A DNA stretch of 64,000 nt. It comes from Pseudomonas syringae. GTDB taxonomy: Bacteria > Pseudomonadota > Gammaproteobacteria > Pseudomonadales > Pseudomonadaceae. Both the position numbers and the translations under genes were made by a program. The notes under the pieces were generated by a model. The model ran no database searches, was not told where the DNA came from, and saw nothing but the letters and a program-made list of their open reading frames with translations. How positions within the stretch are numbered: the stretch's first letter is position 1; each line of letters opens with the position of its first letter. Where the stretch lies: assembly GCF_021605415.1 (NCBI RefSeq), contig NZ_WKEQ01000012.1:62001-126000 (forward strand), in the 5' to 3' direction. Of this stretch, positions 26,242 through 36,014 are shown one piece after another.

Positions 26242-27731
26242 TAATGCTCCGGAACCCCGAGCGGTTGCTCGGCAGGTTTATCAGATGGGGCCGGTAACGG
26301 CTTTTGCGGCACGGTCGGGCCAGCGCTGACGATGACCATTTTGTCCGTGCTCAGGTGTTTGTTCAGGGCGTTCTTGACCTGTTCGACGGTCAGGCTCTGG
26401 GACTGACGCATGAAGTCATCCAGGTAGCTCAGCGGCAGATTATAGAAGCCCATCGCGCCGAGTTGACCAACGATGTCGGCGTTGCTCGCGGTGGACAGCG
26501 GGAAGCTGCCGGCCAGTTCGCGCTTGGCGTCGTCGAGTTCTTTCTGGGTCGGGCCGCTTTTCAGGTAATCGGCGAGGACGTCCTGCACCAGTTTCAGGGT
26601 GCCTTCGCTCATCTCTGCGCGGGTCTGCAGGTTAATCATGAAGGGGCCACGGGCCTGCATCGGGCTGAACGCCGAATACACGCCGTAAGTCAGGCCGCGT
26701 TTCTCGCGCACTTCGCTCATCAGCCGCGTACCAAAGCCACCGCCGCCGAGGATCTGGTTGCCCATCGACAGCGCCGCGTAATCCGGGTCGTCGCGGTTGA
26801 TGCCCAGTTGCGCGAGCATCAGGTTGGTCTGCTTGGAGGGGAATTCGATGTGACCGACGCTGGCTTTCGGTTCTTGCGGCGCAGCGATTTTCGCCAGTGC
26901 CGGGCCTTTCGGCAGCGCACTGGACACCTGATTGGCAATCGCCTCGGCCTCGGTGCGGGACAAGTCGCCGACCAATGCAATCACTACGTTGCCAGTGGCA
27001 TAAGCCTTGGCATGGAAGTCACGCAATTGCGCGAGGGTGATCGCCGGGACGCTTGTCGGCGTGCCATCGCTGGAGTGCGCATACGGATGATCGCCGTACA
27101 GCCGCTTCATCAGTTCGATGCTGGCGAGCTTGCCCGGGTTCTGCTTCTGGTACTCGAAACCGGCGAGCATCTGGTTTTTGATGCGCGCGAACGAGTCGGC
27201 AGGGAAGGTCGGTTTGCCCACGACGTCAGCGAACAGCTTCAGCGCCGGCTCACGCTTGTCGGTGGTACTGAGGCTGCGCAGCGAAGCGATGGCCATGTCC
27301 TTGAACGCGCCGTTGCCGAAATCCGCGCCGAGGCCTTCAAAGCCCTGGGCAATTGCGCCGACGTCCTTGCCTGCCACGCCTTCGTTGAGCATGGCATTGG
27401 TCAGAACGGCCAGGCCGGGCGCGCTGCCGTCCTGACTGCTGCCGGCGGCGAAAATCAGGCGCATGTCGAACATCGGCAGCTCGCGGGCTTCAACGAACAT
27501 GACCTTGGCGCCTTCGGCGGTGCTCCAGGTCTGCACGTCGAGCTTGCGACTGCTCGGTGCCTTGCCGTCCAGCTCGGCCAGCGATTGCAGCTTTTGACTG
27601 GTCTTGGCGTTGTCCAGCGCTTCGCTCGCGACGGATTTATCGCTCGGCGACAGGTAGAACGCGGTGGCGCCGATCACGGCAGCGGCCACCAGGCCGAGCA
27701 GCAACAGACGTGGGGTTTTGCGCTCACTCAT
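26241..27731 (-). CDS. M16 peptidase-like protein without HxxEH (copy B, partner subunit)
   Basis: A 496-residue M16 protein anchored by an N-terminal helix (LLLLGLVAAAVIGATAFYL). The zinc motif is absent (APGLAVLTNAMLNEG), so it is the regulatory half. MSEVREKRGLTYGVYSAFSPM is the conserved C-lobe motif. It overlaps the catalytic gene upstream by 8 bases and rsmD downstream by one. From memory, this pair next to rsmD and ftsY is the ancestral one in Pseudomonas. Confidence 0.9.
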   Translation of the reverse strand: MSERKTPRLLLLGLVAAAVIGATAFYLSPSDKSVASEALDNAKTSQKLQSLAELDGKAPSSRKLDVQTWSTAEGAKVMFVEARELPMFDMRLIFAAGSSQDGSAPGLAVLTNAMLNEGVAGKDVGAIAQGFEGLGADFGNGAFKDMAIASLRSLSTTDKREPALKLFADVVGKPTFPADSFARIKNQMLAGFEYQKQNPGKLASIELMKRLYGDHPYAHSSDGTPTSVPAITLAQLRDFHAKAYATGNVVIALVGDLSRTEAEAIANQVSSALPKGPALAKIAAPQEPKASVGHIEFPSKQTNLMLAQLGINRDDPDYAALSMGNQILGGGGFGTRLMSEVREKRGLTYGVYSAFSPMQARGPFMINLQTRAEMSEGTLKLVQDVLADYLKSGPTQKELDDAKRELAGSFPLSTASNADIVGQLGAMGFYNLPLSYLDDFMRQSQSLTVEQVKNALNKHLSTDKMVIVSAGPTVPQKPLPAPSDKPAEQPLGVPEH

Positions 27732-29079
27732 GAGTCGTCTCCAATGGCAGGACGTGGGCGACGCTGAGACGTTCGCGGGTGAAATACAGCTTGGCGGCGT
27801 TCTGGATGTCTTGCGGGGTGACGCTTTCCAGGTCGGCGAGTTCGGTGTCCATCAGCTTCCACGACAGACCGACAGTTTCGAGTTGGCCGATGGCGGTGGC
27901 CTGGCTGGTAATCGAATCACGCTCGTAGACCAGGCCGGCAATCACTTGAGCGCGCACGCGTTCCAGTTCTTCGGCGGACGGCGCGGTGGTTTTCAACTGC
28001 TCCAGCAGTTTCCACAGACCGGCCTCGGCCTGCGCCATGGTCTTTTTCTTTTGCGTATTCGGCGTGGCCGACAGGGTGAACAGGCTGTCGCCACGGGTGT
28101 AGGCGTCGTAGCTCGACGAACCGCCGGACACCAACTCTTCGCCGCGTTCCAGTTGCGTCGGGATGCGACCGCTGTAGCCACCGTCAAGCAGCGCTGAAAT
28201 CAGCCGCAGGGCATTGACCGAACGTTTGTCTTCAGCGGTGGCGATGCTCGGCACATTGAAGGCGAGCATCAGGCTTGGCAGTTGAGTCTGCACGCGCAGG
28301 GTGATCTGGCGTTCGCCGGGCTCGGCCAGTTCCAGCGGTTGCTTCGCGGGCGGCACGTCACGTTTGGCGATCGGCCCGAAGTAGCGCTGGGCGAGGGTTT
28401 TGACCTCGTCCGGGGTGACGTCGCCGACCACCACTAGCGTGGCATTGTTCGGCACGTACCAGGACTGATACCAGTGGCGCAATTCTTCGACCTTCATCCG
28501 GTCCAGGTCAGCCATCCAGCCGATGGTCGGCGTGTGGTAACCGCTGGCCGGGTAAGCCATCGCCTTGAAGCGTTCGTAAGCCTTGGCCATCGGCTTGTCA
28601 TCGGTGCGCAGGCGCCGTTCTTCTTTAATGACTTCGATTTCCTTGGCGAACTCGTCGGCCGGCAGACGGAGGCTGGCCATGCGGTCGGCTTCCAGTTCGA
28701 AAGCCACGCCCAGACGGTCACGGGCCAGCACCTGGTAATACGCGGTGAAGTCGTCACTGGTGAAGGCGTTTTCTTCCGCGCCCAGATCGCGCAGGATCAG
28801 CGAGGCTTCGCCGGGGCCGACCTTCTCGCTGCCCTTGAACATCATGTGCTCAAGGGCGTGCGACAGACCGGTCTGGCCCGGGGTTTCGTAGCTGGAGCCG
28901 ACTTTGTACCAGACCTGCGAAACCACCACGGGTGCGCGATGGTCTTCGCGCACGACGACCTTCAGGCCGTTGTCGAGGGTGAATTCATGAGTCGGTTGCG
29001 GGTCGGCCGCCAGGGCCGAAAGGGGCAGGCAGACTGTGCTGAGCAGCAGGCCAGCGGCGCGGCGGGCAAGAGCATTCAT
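27724..29079 (-). CDS. M16 zinc metallopeptidase, HxxEH (copy B, catalytic)
   Basis: A 451-residue exported M16 peptidase with a signal peptide (ending SALAADP). The catalytic zinc motif is SHALEHMMFKG, with the distal Glu in FELEADRMASL. It overlaps the following non-catalytic gene by 8 bases, and both are co-transcribed with rsmD. Substrates are unknown; the periplasmic location and two-subunit form suggest peptide degradation or processing. It is divergent from ftsY. Confidence 0.92.
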   Translation of the reverse strand: MNALARRAAGLLLSTVCLPLSALAADPQPTHEFTLDNGLKVVVREDHRAPVVVSQVWYKVGSSYETPGQTGLSHALEHMMFKGSEKVGPGEASLILRDLGAEENAFTSDDFTAYYQVLARDRLGVAFELEADRMASLRLPADEFAKEIEVIKEERRLRTDDKPMAKAYERFKAMAYPASGYHTPTIGWMADLDRMKVEELRHWYQSWYVPNNATLVVVGDVTPDEVKTLAQRYFGPIAKRDVPPAKQPLELAEPGERQITLRVQTQLPSLMLAFNVPSIATAEDKRSVNALRLISALLDGGYSGRIPTQLERGEELVSGGSSSYDAYTRGDSLFTLSATPNTQKKKTMAQAEAGLWKLLEQLKTTAPSAEELERVRAQVIAGLVYERDSITSQATAIGQLETVGLSWKLMDTELADLESVTPQDIQNAAKLYFTRERLSVAHVLPLETTHE

Positions 29080-29423
29080 TCGTTTTTAAACCTGTTGGGC
29101 GGCCCGCTTGGTCTTAGCGTCGGCGGGCGAGAGGGTGCTAGGATACTGATCCGTTTTACTGGCGGCCACGCCTATCGGGTCACTGATCGGTCGATAGGTT
29201 GAATGGGTTTCCGGAAGAAGCTTTGGGTTTGTCAGCTAAACTCAGCGTTTTCGCCGATGATGCCGTTCCAGTCCTTCGTAAAAATCGACCTTTGAGGTGC
29301 CTCCGGTACCTCGACAAAATGTTGCGCGTGAACAAGCTGGATGAAACACAGTCTGTTCTGCATCGAATATTTATTTGCCGGGGCGCCCTGTGGCGCTTCG
29401 CTACCGTGAGATAGCCGTCCTCC
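29080..29423. other. Divergent intergenic region before protease pair B and ftsY
   Basis: 344 bases without a convincing gene. It should carry promoters in both directions. I see an inverted repeat CCTATCG (29171-29177) / CGATAGG (29192-29198) with a 14-base loop. A 71-codon plus-strand frame (29199-29414) has no ribosome site and no recognisable product, so I leave it uncalled. Confidence 0.5.
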
Positions 29424-30908
29424 ATGTTTGGTTCCAACGACGACAAGAAGACCCCAGCTGCGGCTGGCGAGAAGAAAAGCCTGTTCGGATGGCTGCGTAA
29501 GAAACCGCAGGAACCCGTCGTCGAACAGCCGCCTGCGATTCCTGAGCCGGAGCCTGCGCCCGCTATAGACGCGCCGATTGTGTTGCCGCTCACTGAGCCG
29601 GTTCTGCAGCCGGCTGTCGAGCCGGAACCTGCTCCAGAAGCGCCGATGGCCGCCGAACTGCCGCTGACTTCCGTCGCCGAACCATGGCTGACATTGCCAG
29701 TAGCGGAAGAGCCGGTTGCGTTTGTCGAAGAGACCACGTCGCATGTGACGCCGCCGATTCCCGAGCCGAACCCGTTTGCGCCTGCGCCCGAGCCGCTGCG
29801 AGACCCCGTGGTCGAGCCAGTGATCGAAACCGCGCCGGTTGCGCTGGAACCCGTCGAGCCGGTATTCGTTGAACCGATCGCCCCTGAACCTGCACCGATC
29901 ACCGCTGCACCCGCTGCCGGGGTCGAAGCCCTCGTTGATGCTTCGGTAGTCGAGGCGCCGCGCGTCGAAGAAACCAAATCCGGCTTCTTCGCCCGCCTTA
30001 AGCAAGGCTTGTCCAAAACCAGCGCCAGCATTGGCGAGGGCATGGCCAGCCTGTTCCTCGGCAAGAAGATCATCGACGACGAGTTGCTCGAAGACCTCGA
30101 AACCCGTCTGCTGACGGCCGACGTCGGTGTTGAAGCCACGTCGGTGATCATCCAGCGACTGACCCAGAAGGTTGCCCGCAAAGAGCTGGCCGACGCCGAT
30201 GCGCTGTACAAATCCCTGCAAGCCGAACTGGCTGCCATGCTCAAACCGGTCGAGCAGCCACTGAAAATCGTTTCGCAGAACAAGCCCTTCGTGATTCTGG
30301 TGGTGGGCGTCAACGGCGCAGGCAAGACCACCACCATCGGCAAGCTGGCGAAGAAGCTGCAACTGGAAGGCAAGAAAGTCATGCTCGCCGCCGGTGACAC
30401 CTTCCGCGCCGCGGCGGTGGATCAATTGCAGGTCTGGGGCGAGCGCAACAAGATACCGGTGATTGCCCAGCACACCGGCGCCGATTCGGCTTCGGTAATC
30501 TTCGACGCCGTGCAAGCCGCCAAGGCCCGTGGCATCGACGTATTGATCGCCGATACCGCCGGTCGTTTGCATACCAAAGACAACCTGATGGAAGAACTGA
30601 AAAAGGTTCGCCGGGTCATCGGCAAACTTGACGAAGATGCGCCACACGAAGTGCTGCTGGTGCTCGACGCCGGCACCGGTCAGAACGCGATCAACCAGGC
30701 CAAGCAATTCAATCAGACCGTCACGTTGACCGGCCTGGCGCTGACCAAACTCGACGGCACCGCCAAGGGCGGGGTGATTTTCGCCCTGGCCAAGCAATTC
30801 GGCCTGCCGATCCGCTACATCGGGGTCGGTGAAGGCATCGATGACTTGCGCACCTTTGAAGCCGAACCCTTTGTCCAGGCACTGTTTGCCGAGCGGGAGC
30901 GTTCATGA
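29424..30908 (+). CDS. ftsY: Signal recognition particle receptor FtsY
   Basis: Membrane-associated SRP receptor GTPase that docks ribosome-SRP complexes at SecYEG. The 494-residue protein has a long Pro/Glu-rich acidic N-terminal region (about residues 30-180) that carries the membrane-binding function. The NG domain follows, with GVNGAGKTTTIGKLAKKLQ (G1), DTAGRLHT (G3) and TKLDGTAKGG (G4/G5). It heads the ftsYEX operon, overlapping ftsE by 4 bases. Confidence 0.96.
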   Translation: MFGSNDDKKTPAAAGEKKSLFGWLRKKPQEPVVEQPPAIPEPEPAPAIDAPIVLPLTEPVLQPAVEPEPAPEAPMAAELPLTSVAEPWLTLPVAEEPVAFVEETTSHVTPPIPEPNPFAPAPEPLRDPVVEPVIETAPVALEPVEPVFVEPIAPEPAPITAAPAAGVEALVDASVVEAPRVEETKSGFFARLKQGLSKTSASIGEGMASLFLGKKIIDDELLEDLETRLLTADVGVEATSVIIQRLTQKVARKELADADALYKSLQAELAAMLKPVEQPLKIVSQNKPFVILVVGVNGAGKTTTIGKLAKKLQLEGKKVMLAAGDTFRAAAVDQLQVWGERNKIPVIAQHTGADSASVIFDAVQAAKARGIDVLIADTAGRLHTKDNLMEELKKVRRVIGKLDEDAPHEVLLVLDAGTGQNAINQAKQFNQTVTLTGLALTKLDGTAKGGVIFALAKQFGLPIRYIGVGEGIDDLRTFEAEPFVQALFAERERS

Positions 30909-31576
30909 TTCGTTTCGAACAGGTCGGTAAGCGCTACCCGAATGGTCACGTCGGCTTGCATGAGCTGAGCTTTCGGGTGCGTCGCGGCGAGTTTCTGTTT
31001 GTAACCGGCCATTCTGGCGCCGGTAAGTCCACGTTGCTGCGGCTGTTGCTGGCCATGGAGCGTCCGACCAGCGGTAAACTGCTGCTCGCCGGGCAAGACC
31101 TGAGTACCATCAGCAACGCACAGATTCCGTTCCTGCGCCGGCAAATCGGCGTGGTGTTCCAGAATCACCAACTGTTGTTCGACCGCACCGTGTTCAACAA
31201 TGTCGCATTGCCGTTGCAGATCCTCGGTCTGTCCAAGGCCGAAATTGCCAAGCGTGTGGATTCGGCCCTGGAGCGTGTCGCGCTGTCGGATAAAACCGAT
31301 TTGTATCCGGGTGATCTGTCCACCGGCCAGCAACAGCGCGTTGGTATCGCCCGGGCCATCGTCCATCGCCCGGCCTTGCTGCTGGCGGATGAACCGACCG
31401 GTAACCTCGACCCGCGTCTGGCGGCCGAAATCATGGGTGTGTTCGAAGACATCAACCGCCTGGGCACCAGCGTGCTCATTGCCAGTCACGATTTGGCACT
31501 GATCGCGCGTATGCGTCACCGGATGCTCACCCTGCAGCGTGGCCGATTGATCGGCGACGGGGAGGCCGGGGTATGA
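30905..31576 (+). CDS. ftsE: Cell-division ABC transporter ATPase FtsE
   Basis: A 223-residue ABC ATPase that with FtsX regulates septal peptidoglycan hydrolases. Walker A is GHSGAGKSTLLRLL, the signature is STGQQQRVGIARA and Walker B is LLLADEPTGNLD. It overlaps ftsY and ftsX by 4 bases on either side, so the three are translationally coupled. Confidence 0.96.
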   Translation: MIRFEQVGKRYPNGHVGLHELSFRVRRGEFLFVTGHSGAGKSTLLRLLLAMERPTSGKLLLAGQDLSTISNAQIPFLRRQIGVVFQNHQLLFDRTVFNNVALPLQILGLSKAEIAKRVDSALERVALSDKTDLYPGDLSTGQQQRVGIARAIVHRPALLLADEPTGNLDPRLAAEIMGVFEDINRLGTSVLIASHDLALIARMRHRMLTLQRGRLIGDGEAGV

Positions 31577-32598
31577 GTGCGACTCGCAGTCCGAAGGTTT
31601 CCGAGCGCGTGGCCCCGAAAGCCGCCGATCCGCAGCCGCAAAAGAAGAAAAAACACGACGATGATGATGGCCCGGACTTCGCCACGCTGTTCCGCGCCTG
31701 GATTGAAAGCCATCGCGCCAGCCTGCTGGACAGTCTGCGTCGTCTCGGCAAGCAACCCATCGGCAGCTTCTTCACCTGCATGGTGATGGCCGTCGCGCTG
31801 AGTTTGCCGATGGGACTGTCGCTTCTGCTGAATAACGTCGAGCGTCTGGGTGGTTCGTGGCAGCGTGCGGCGCAGATCTCGCTGTATCTGCAACTCGACG
31901 CCAGCCCGGAGCAGGGCGAGTCGCTGCGCGAGCAGATCAAAGGCATGCCCGGTGTTGCTGATGCCGAATATGTCGGCCGCGATCAGGCTCTGGAGGAGTT
32001 CCAGCAGCAGTCCGGCCTCGGCGAAGCCCTGCGCGAGCTGCCGGAAAACCCGCTGCCGGGGGTTGTGCTGGTCACGCCAAACGAGGTCGACAAGTCGACT
32101 CTGGAAGCATTAAGACAAAAACTGTCTGAATTGCCCAAGGTACAACAGGCGCAACTTGATCTAGTCTGGGTCGAACGTCTGGCCGCCATCCTCAAGCTCG
32201 GTGATCGTTTTGTCTTTGGTCTGACGGTGCTTTTGGTGTCTGCATTACTTTTGGTGATAGGCAATACCATTCGTCTTCATATTGAAAACCGCCGCACAGA
32301 GATCGAAGTGATTAAACTCGTCGGCGGCACGGACAGCTATGTGCGTCGTCCCTTTCTTTATATGGGCGCGCTGTATGGCTTCGGTGCGGGGATTCTGTCC
32401 TGGGGTGTTTTGGCGTTCGGCCTGGACTGGCTGAACGACGCGGTGGTTGGACTGGCCGGCTTGTACGGCAGTGATTTCGCCCTGGCCGGAGTGCCAGTGG
32501 CCGATGGTCTGTCGCTCTTGCTTGGCGCGGTGCTGTTGGGTTATATCGGTGCATGGATTGCAGTCGCACGCCACCTCAGGGAGCTGGCGCCGAAGTAG
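31573..32598 (+). CDS. ftsX: Cell-division permease FtsX
   Basis: A 341-residue inner-membrane protein with four helices. The first follows a Lys/Asp-rich cytoplasmic N-terminus ([13 protein letters not shown]), and three lie in the C-terminal 140 residues. The large periplasmic loop between helices 1 and 2 ([18 protein letters not shown] onward) would bind murein-hydrolase activators. It forms the FtsEX complex with the overlapping upstream gene. Confidence 0.95.
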   Translation: MSATRSPKVSERVAPKAADPQPQKKKKHDDDDGPDFATLFRAWIESHRASLLDSLRRLGKQPIGSFFTCMVMAVALSLPMGLSLLLNNVERLGGSWQRAAQISLYLQLDASPEQGESLREQIKGMPGVADAEYVGRDQALEEFQQQSGLGEALRELPENPLPGVVLVTPNEVDKSTLEALRQKLSELPKVQQAQLDLVWVERLAAILKLGDRFVFGLTVLLVSALLLVIGNTIRLHIENRRTEIEVIKLVGGTDSYVRRPFLYMGALYGFGAGILSWGVLAFGLDWLNDAVVGLAGLYGSDFALAGVPVADGLSLLLGAVLLGYIGAWIAVARHLRELAPK

Positions 32599-32636
32599 AT
32601 TCTTTTTGCGCGTGATTGACCTCACGGTTTTTATGG

Positions 32637-32663
32637 GAACTTGTCTTTTGGTTTCCGGTCAAT
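32637..32663 (+). promoter_or_regulatory. AlgU (sigma-E) type promoter of rpoH
   Basis: GAACTT at 32637-32642 and TCAAT at 32659-32663 are separated by 16 bases, matching the extracytoplasmic sigma factor AlgU/RpoE consensus (GAACTT-N16/17-TCnnA). It lies about 50 bases before the rpoH start. It is established that rpoH is partly AlgU-dependent in P. aeruginosa. Confidence 0.65.
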
Positions 32664-32713
32664 TTTTCGCAGTGCTGAGAAGCACGAGTATTGTAAGTCG
32701 GAGGTTTTTTCGT

Positions 32714-33568
32714 ATGACCAATTCTTTGCAACCTGCGTACGCGTTGGTTCCAGGCGCAAACCTGGAAGCCTATGTGCACACCGTCAACAGCATCCCATTG
32801 CTGACGCCGGAGCAGGAGCGTGAACTGGCCGAGAGTCTCTACTATGAGCAGGATTTGGGGGCGGCTCGGCAGATGGTGCTCGCCCACCTGCGTTTTGTCG
32901 TACACATTGCCCGTAGCTATTCCGGCTACGGTCTGGCTCAGGCTGACCTGATCCAGGAAGGCAACGTCGGCCTGATGAAGGCGGTCAAGCGCTTCAACCC
33001 GGAAATGGGCGTGCGTCTGGTTTCCTTTGCGGTGCACTGGATCAAGGCCGAAATTCACGAGTTCATCCTGCGCAACTGGCGCATCGTGAAAGTCGCGACC
33101 ACCAAGGCCCAGCGCAAGCTGTTCTTCAACCTGCGCAGTCAGAAGAAACGCCTGGCCTGGTTGAACAATGAGGAAGTCCACCGTGTGGCGGAAAGCCTCG
33201 GCGTTGAGCCGCGTGAAGTGCGCGAGATGGAAAGCCGTCTGACCGGCCATGACATGGCCTTCGACCCGGCTGCGGAAGCGGACGACGACAGCGCTTTCCA
33301 GTCGCCGGCCAACTATCTGGAAGACCACCGGTACGACCCGGCCCGTCAACTGGAAGATGCCGACTGGAGCGACAACTCCAACAACAACCTGCACGAAGCA
33401 CTGGAAGTGCTGGACGAGCGCAGCCGTGACATTCTCTACCAGCGCTGGCTGGCGGAAGAGAAGGCCACGCTGCATGATCTGGCGCAGAAGTACAACGTGT
33501 CGGCCGAGCGTATCCGTCAGCTCGAGAAGAGCGCGATGAACAAGCTCAAACTGTCGATCGCCGCGTAA
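32714..33568 (+). CDS. rpoH: Heat-shock sigma factor RpoH (sigma-32)
   Basis: A 284-residue group 3 sigma factor directing RNA polymerase to chaperone and protease genes. Region 2 includes [33 protein letters not shown]. The RpoH box [15 protein letters not shown] follows, and region 4.2 ends [23 protein letters not shown]. The ATG at 32714 gives the canonical MTNSLQP start; the frame is open 89 codons upstream but that is 5' leader. A Rho-independent terminator follows at 33585. Confidence 0.97.
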   Translation: MTNSLQPAYALVPGANLEAYVHTVNSIPLLTPEQERELAESLYYEQDLGAARQMVLAHLRFVVHIARSYSGYGLAQADLIQEGNVGLMKAVKRFNPEMGVRLVSFAVHWIKAEIHEFILRNWRIVKVATTKAQRKLFFNLRSQKKRLAWLNNEEVHRVAESLGVEPREVREMESRLTGHDMAFDPAAEADDDSAFQSPANYLEDHRYDPARQLEDADWSDNSNNNLHEALEVLDERSRDILYQRWLAEEKATLHDLAQKYNVSAERIRQLEKSAMNKLKLSIAA

Positions 33569-33584
33569 CCGGCCTCGGTAACAA

Positions 33585-33620
33585 AAAAACGCCCCGATCA
33601 GCGATGATCGGGGCGTTTTT
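33585..33620 (+). terminator. Rho-independent terminator of rpoH
   Basis: AAAAACGCCCCGATCA (33585-33600) pairs with TGATCGGGGCGTTTTT (33605-33620) around GCGA, with an immediate T-run. It is a textbook bidirectional terminator 16 bases after the rpoH stop. Confidence 0.93.
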
Positions 33621-33679
33621 GTTTTTGCATTCACAATGTGTACACAAAACCCTGTGGGAGTCTGGAAGATGGTTTGCCA

Positions 33680-34402
33680 CTATCGCGACCACAACGCCCG
33701 GCGCGAATCATTGATCCCCACCAGATACCCGGTGCCACCCAACTGGCTCATCTGCTGACGAATCCATCCGGCCCGGCGCAATACATACGGCGATGGACGC
33801 CCGGCGCTCCACACGCGTGGATTGGGCAACACCGCCGCCAACAAGCTCGACTGCTGGCGACTCAACCCCTTGGCGCTGGTCTTGAAATGATGCCGCGCCG
33901 CCGCCTCGGCACCGAACACGCCGTCATCCCACTCGACGCTGTTCAGGTAAACCTCAAGGATCCGCTGCTTGGGCCAGAGCACTTCGATCAACGCGGTAAA
34001 CCAGGCTTCCAGGCCTTTGCGCAACCAACTACGGCCCGACCACAGAAACAGGTTTTTCGACACTTGCTGGCTCAGGGTGCTGGCGCCGCGCACGGTGCCG
34101 CCGAGTTCGTTGTGGGCGAGGGCGGCGCGGATCGCGCCGAAGTCAAAACCCCAGTGCTCCGGGAATTTCTGGTCTTCGCCAGCAATCACCGCCACTTTCA
34201 GGTCATCGGAGATCTCGTCCCACGGCTTCCAGGTGCGTTGCAGGTCAATCGGCTCGCCGTCGATCCAGGATTCAATCTTGCGCTCGACCATCAGTGCGGT
34301 GCCCGGTGGCGGCACGAAACGAAACAGCAAGACCAGCAATACACTGCCGCCCGCGAACCAGAGCAGGGCTTTCGTGAGATGACGGAAAAATATACGCAGC
34401 AT
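33680..34402 (-). CDS. mtgA: Monofunctional peptidoglycan glycosyltransferase
   Basis: A 240-residue membrane-anchored GT51 transglycosylase that polymerises lipid II. One N-terminal helix (ALLWFAGGSVLLVLLFRFV) is followed by the catalytic motif AVIAGEDQKFPEHWGFDFGAI with the essential Glu. RGASTLSQQVSKNLFLWSGRSWLRKGLEAWFTALIE and VYLNSVEWDDGVFGAEAAARHHF are further family motifs. No transpeptidase domain follows. A degenerate REP half overlaps its 3' end. Confidence 0.94.
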   Translation of the reverse strand: MLRIFFRHLTKALLWFAGGSVLLVLLFRFVPPPGTALMVERKIESWIDGEPIDLQRTWKPWDEISDDLKVAVIAGEDQKFPEHWGFDFGAIRAALAHNELGGTVRGASTLSQQVSKNLFLWSGRSWLRKGLEAWFTALIEVLWPKQRILEVYLNSVEWDDGVFGAEAAARHHFKTSAKGLSRQQSSLLAAVLPNPRVWSAGRPSPYVLRRAGWIRQQMSQLGGTGYLVGINDSRRALWSR

Positions 34403-34476
34403 AGAGATGGCTTGGCCGAACCGTTTGAGCGCGCCATTATACAGACCCTGCCGTTCGAGTCTGACTGGAGTTGCAC

Positions 34477-34848
34477 ATGCTGCGTGGCTTTCTGATGCTG
34501 GCCGCTTTTTTCGGTTTCACCGGTGTTGCGTTGGGCGCCTTTGCCGCCCATGGCCTGAAAAACCGCCTGACGCCCGAATACCTGACGATTTTCCATACCG
34601 GCGTCACCTATCAATTGGTACACACCTTGGCGCTGTTCGGCGTGGCGCTGCTGGCGACGCAGATTCAAGGGCGGCTGATCACTTGGGCAGGCGTCTCGTT
34701 CGCCATCGGCATTGTGCTGTTTTCCGGCAGCCTCTACGTCCTGACCACCACGGGCATCAGCAAACTCGGCATCATCACCCCGTTCGGTGGCCTGGCCTTC
34801 CTGATCGGCTGGATCTGCCTCGGTCTCGCCGCCTGGCGCCTGACCTGA
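34477..34848 (+). CDS. DUF423 membrane protein
   Basis: A 123-residue protein with four hydrophobic helices and the family signature GVALGAFAAHGLKNRLTPEYLTIFHTGVTYQLVHTLAL. Function unknown. The ATG at 34477 has GGAG 6 bases before it; a TTG two codons earlier is less likely. It is divergent from mtgA. Confidence 0.88.
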   Translation: MLRGFLMLAAFFGFTGVALGAFAAHGLKNRLTPEYLTIFHTGVTYQLVHTLALFGVALLATQIQGRLITWAGVSFAIGIVLFSGSLYVLTTTGISKLGIITPFGGLAFLIGWICLGLAAWRLT

Positions 34849-34898
34849 CGCCAGGCCTGCGATCCGAATGCTTGCAGCTCACCACTTGACGCTTGGTA

Positions 34899-34928
34899 CT
34901 GACCTTTAGGTCATGATCGGGCTAGAAT
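34899..34928 (+). promoter_or_regulatory. Putative promoter of thiS-thiG
   Basis: CTGACC (34899-34904) and TAGAAT (34923-34928) with an 18-base spacer precede thiS. The -10 is good and the -35 weak. No THI-box riboswitch is visible in this leader, which is only about 30 bases long. Confidence 0.35.
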
Positions 34929-34960
34929 GCCAGCCCCTAAAAATGATGGCGGCATTTGGC

Positions 34961-35161
34961 ATGCGCATTCAGTTGAACGGCGAATCCCTTGAACTGCCCG
35001 ACGGTGAAACCGTTGCGGCCCTGCTGACCCGTCTGGAATTGACCGGACGCCGGGTAGCAGTCGAACTCAATCTGGATATCGTCCCGCGCAGCCTGCACGC
35101 AGACACTGCGCTGAACGACGGCGACTCCGTCGAAGTGGTGCACGCCATCGGCGGCGGCTAA
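34961..35161 (+). CDS. thiS: Thiamine sulfur-carrier protein ThiS
   Basis: A 66-residue ubiquitin-like protein whose C-terminal Gly-Gly (HAIGGG) carries sulfur as a thiocarboxylate for thiazole synthesis. The ATG at 34961 gives the standard MRIQLNGES start; the frame is open 16 codons upstream but lacks a site. It is followed 49 bases later by thiG. Confidence 0.94.
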   Translation: MRIQLNGESLELPDGETVAALLTRLELTGRRVAVELNLDIVPRSLHADTALNDGDSVEVVHAIGGG

Positions 35162-35210
35162 TCCGCGCAGCAGCATTGTGCAAGACCCTCACCCCAACAG
35201 AGGATTCCCC

Positions 35211-36005
35211 ATGAGCATCGTTCGTAGCGACAAGCCGTTCGTTCTGGCCGGTCGTACTTACCAGTCGCGTTTGCTGGTCGGTACCGGCAAATACCGTGAC
35301 ATGGACGAAACCCGTCAGGCCATCGAAGCCTCGGGTGCCGAAATCGTCACCTTTGCCGTACGCCGCACCAACCTCGGCCAGATCGAAGGCGAGCCGAACC
35401 TGCTCGACGTGCTGTCGCCGGATCGCTACACCTTCCTGCCGAACACCGCCGGTTGCTACGACGCCATCGAAGCCGTGCGCACCTGCCGTCTGGCCCGTGA
35501 ACTGCTTGATGGTCACAACCTGGTGAAGCTGGAGGTGCTGGCCGACCAGAAAACCCTGTTCCCCAACGTGATCGAAACTCTCAAGGCCGCTGAAACGCTG
35601 GTCAAGGAAGGCTTCGACGTGATGGTTTACACCAGCGACGACCCGATCATCGCCCGGCAACTGGCGGAAATCGGCTGCATCGCGGTCATGCCGCTGGCCG
35701 GTCTGATCGGTTCCGGTCTGGGGATCTGCAACCCGTACAACCTGCAGATCATCCTCGAAGAAGCCAACATTCCGGTGCTGGTCGATGCCGGTGTCGGCAC
35801 GGCCTCTGACGCCACCATCGCCATGGAACTGGGCTGTGACGCTGTGCTGATGAACTCGGCCATCGCTCACGCCCAGCAACCAGTGATGATGGCCCAGGCC
35901 ATGCAACACGCAATCGTCGCGGGCCGCTTGGCGTACCTCGCCGGCCGCATGCCGAAAAAACTCTATGCCAGCGCGTCTTCGCCGCTGGATGGTCTGATCA
36001 AGTAA
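35211..36005 (+). CDS. thiG: Thiazole synthase ThiG
   Basis: Forms the thiazole phosphate ring of thiamine from deoxyxylulose phosphate, dehydroglycine and the ThiS sulfur. A 264-residue TIM barrel. [12 protein letters not shown] is the family start, the active Lys is in LVKLEVLAD, and ALGVAD-type loops such as [31 protein letters not shown] bind phosphate. It works with the preceding thiS and lies 9 bases before trmB. Confidence 0.96.
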   Translation: MSIVRSDKPFVLAGRTYQSRLLVGTGKYRDMDETRQAIEASGAEIVTFAVRRTNLGQIEGEPNLLDVLSPDRYTFLPNTAGCYDAIEAVRTCRLARELLDGHNLVKLEVLADQKTLFPNVIETLKAAETLVKEGFDVMVYTSDDPIIARQLAEIGCIAVMPLAGLIGSGLGICNPYNLQIILEEANIPVLVDAGVGTASDATIAMELGCDAVLMNSAIAHAQQPVMMAQAMQHAIVAGRLAYLAGRMPKKLYASASSPLDGLIK

Positions 36006-36014
36006 GAGCCATTG

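Noticed and set aside
29199-29414. 71-codon plus-strand frame just before ftsY
   Set aside because: No ribosome site, no family resemblance, and it fills the divergent promoter region.
34849-34960. THI-box (TPP) riboswitch before thiS
   Set aside because: The leader is short and I find no CUGAGA- and ACCUG-type conserved core.
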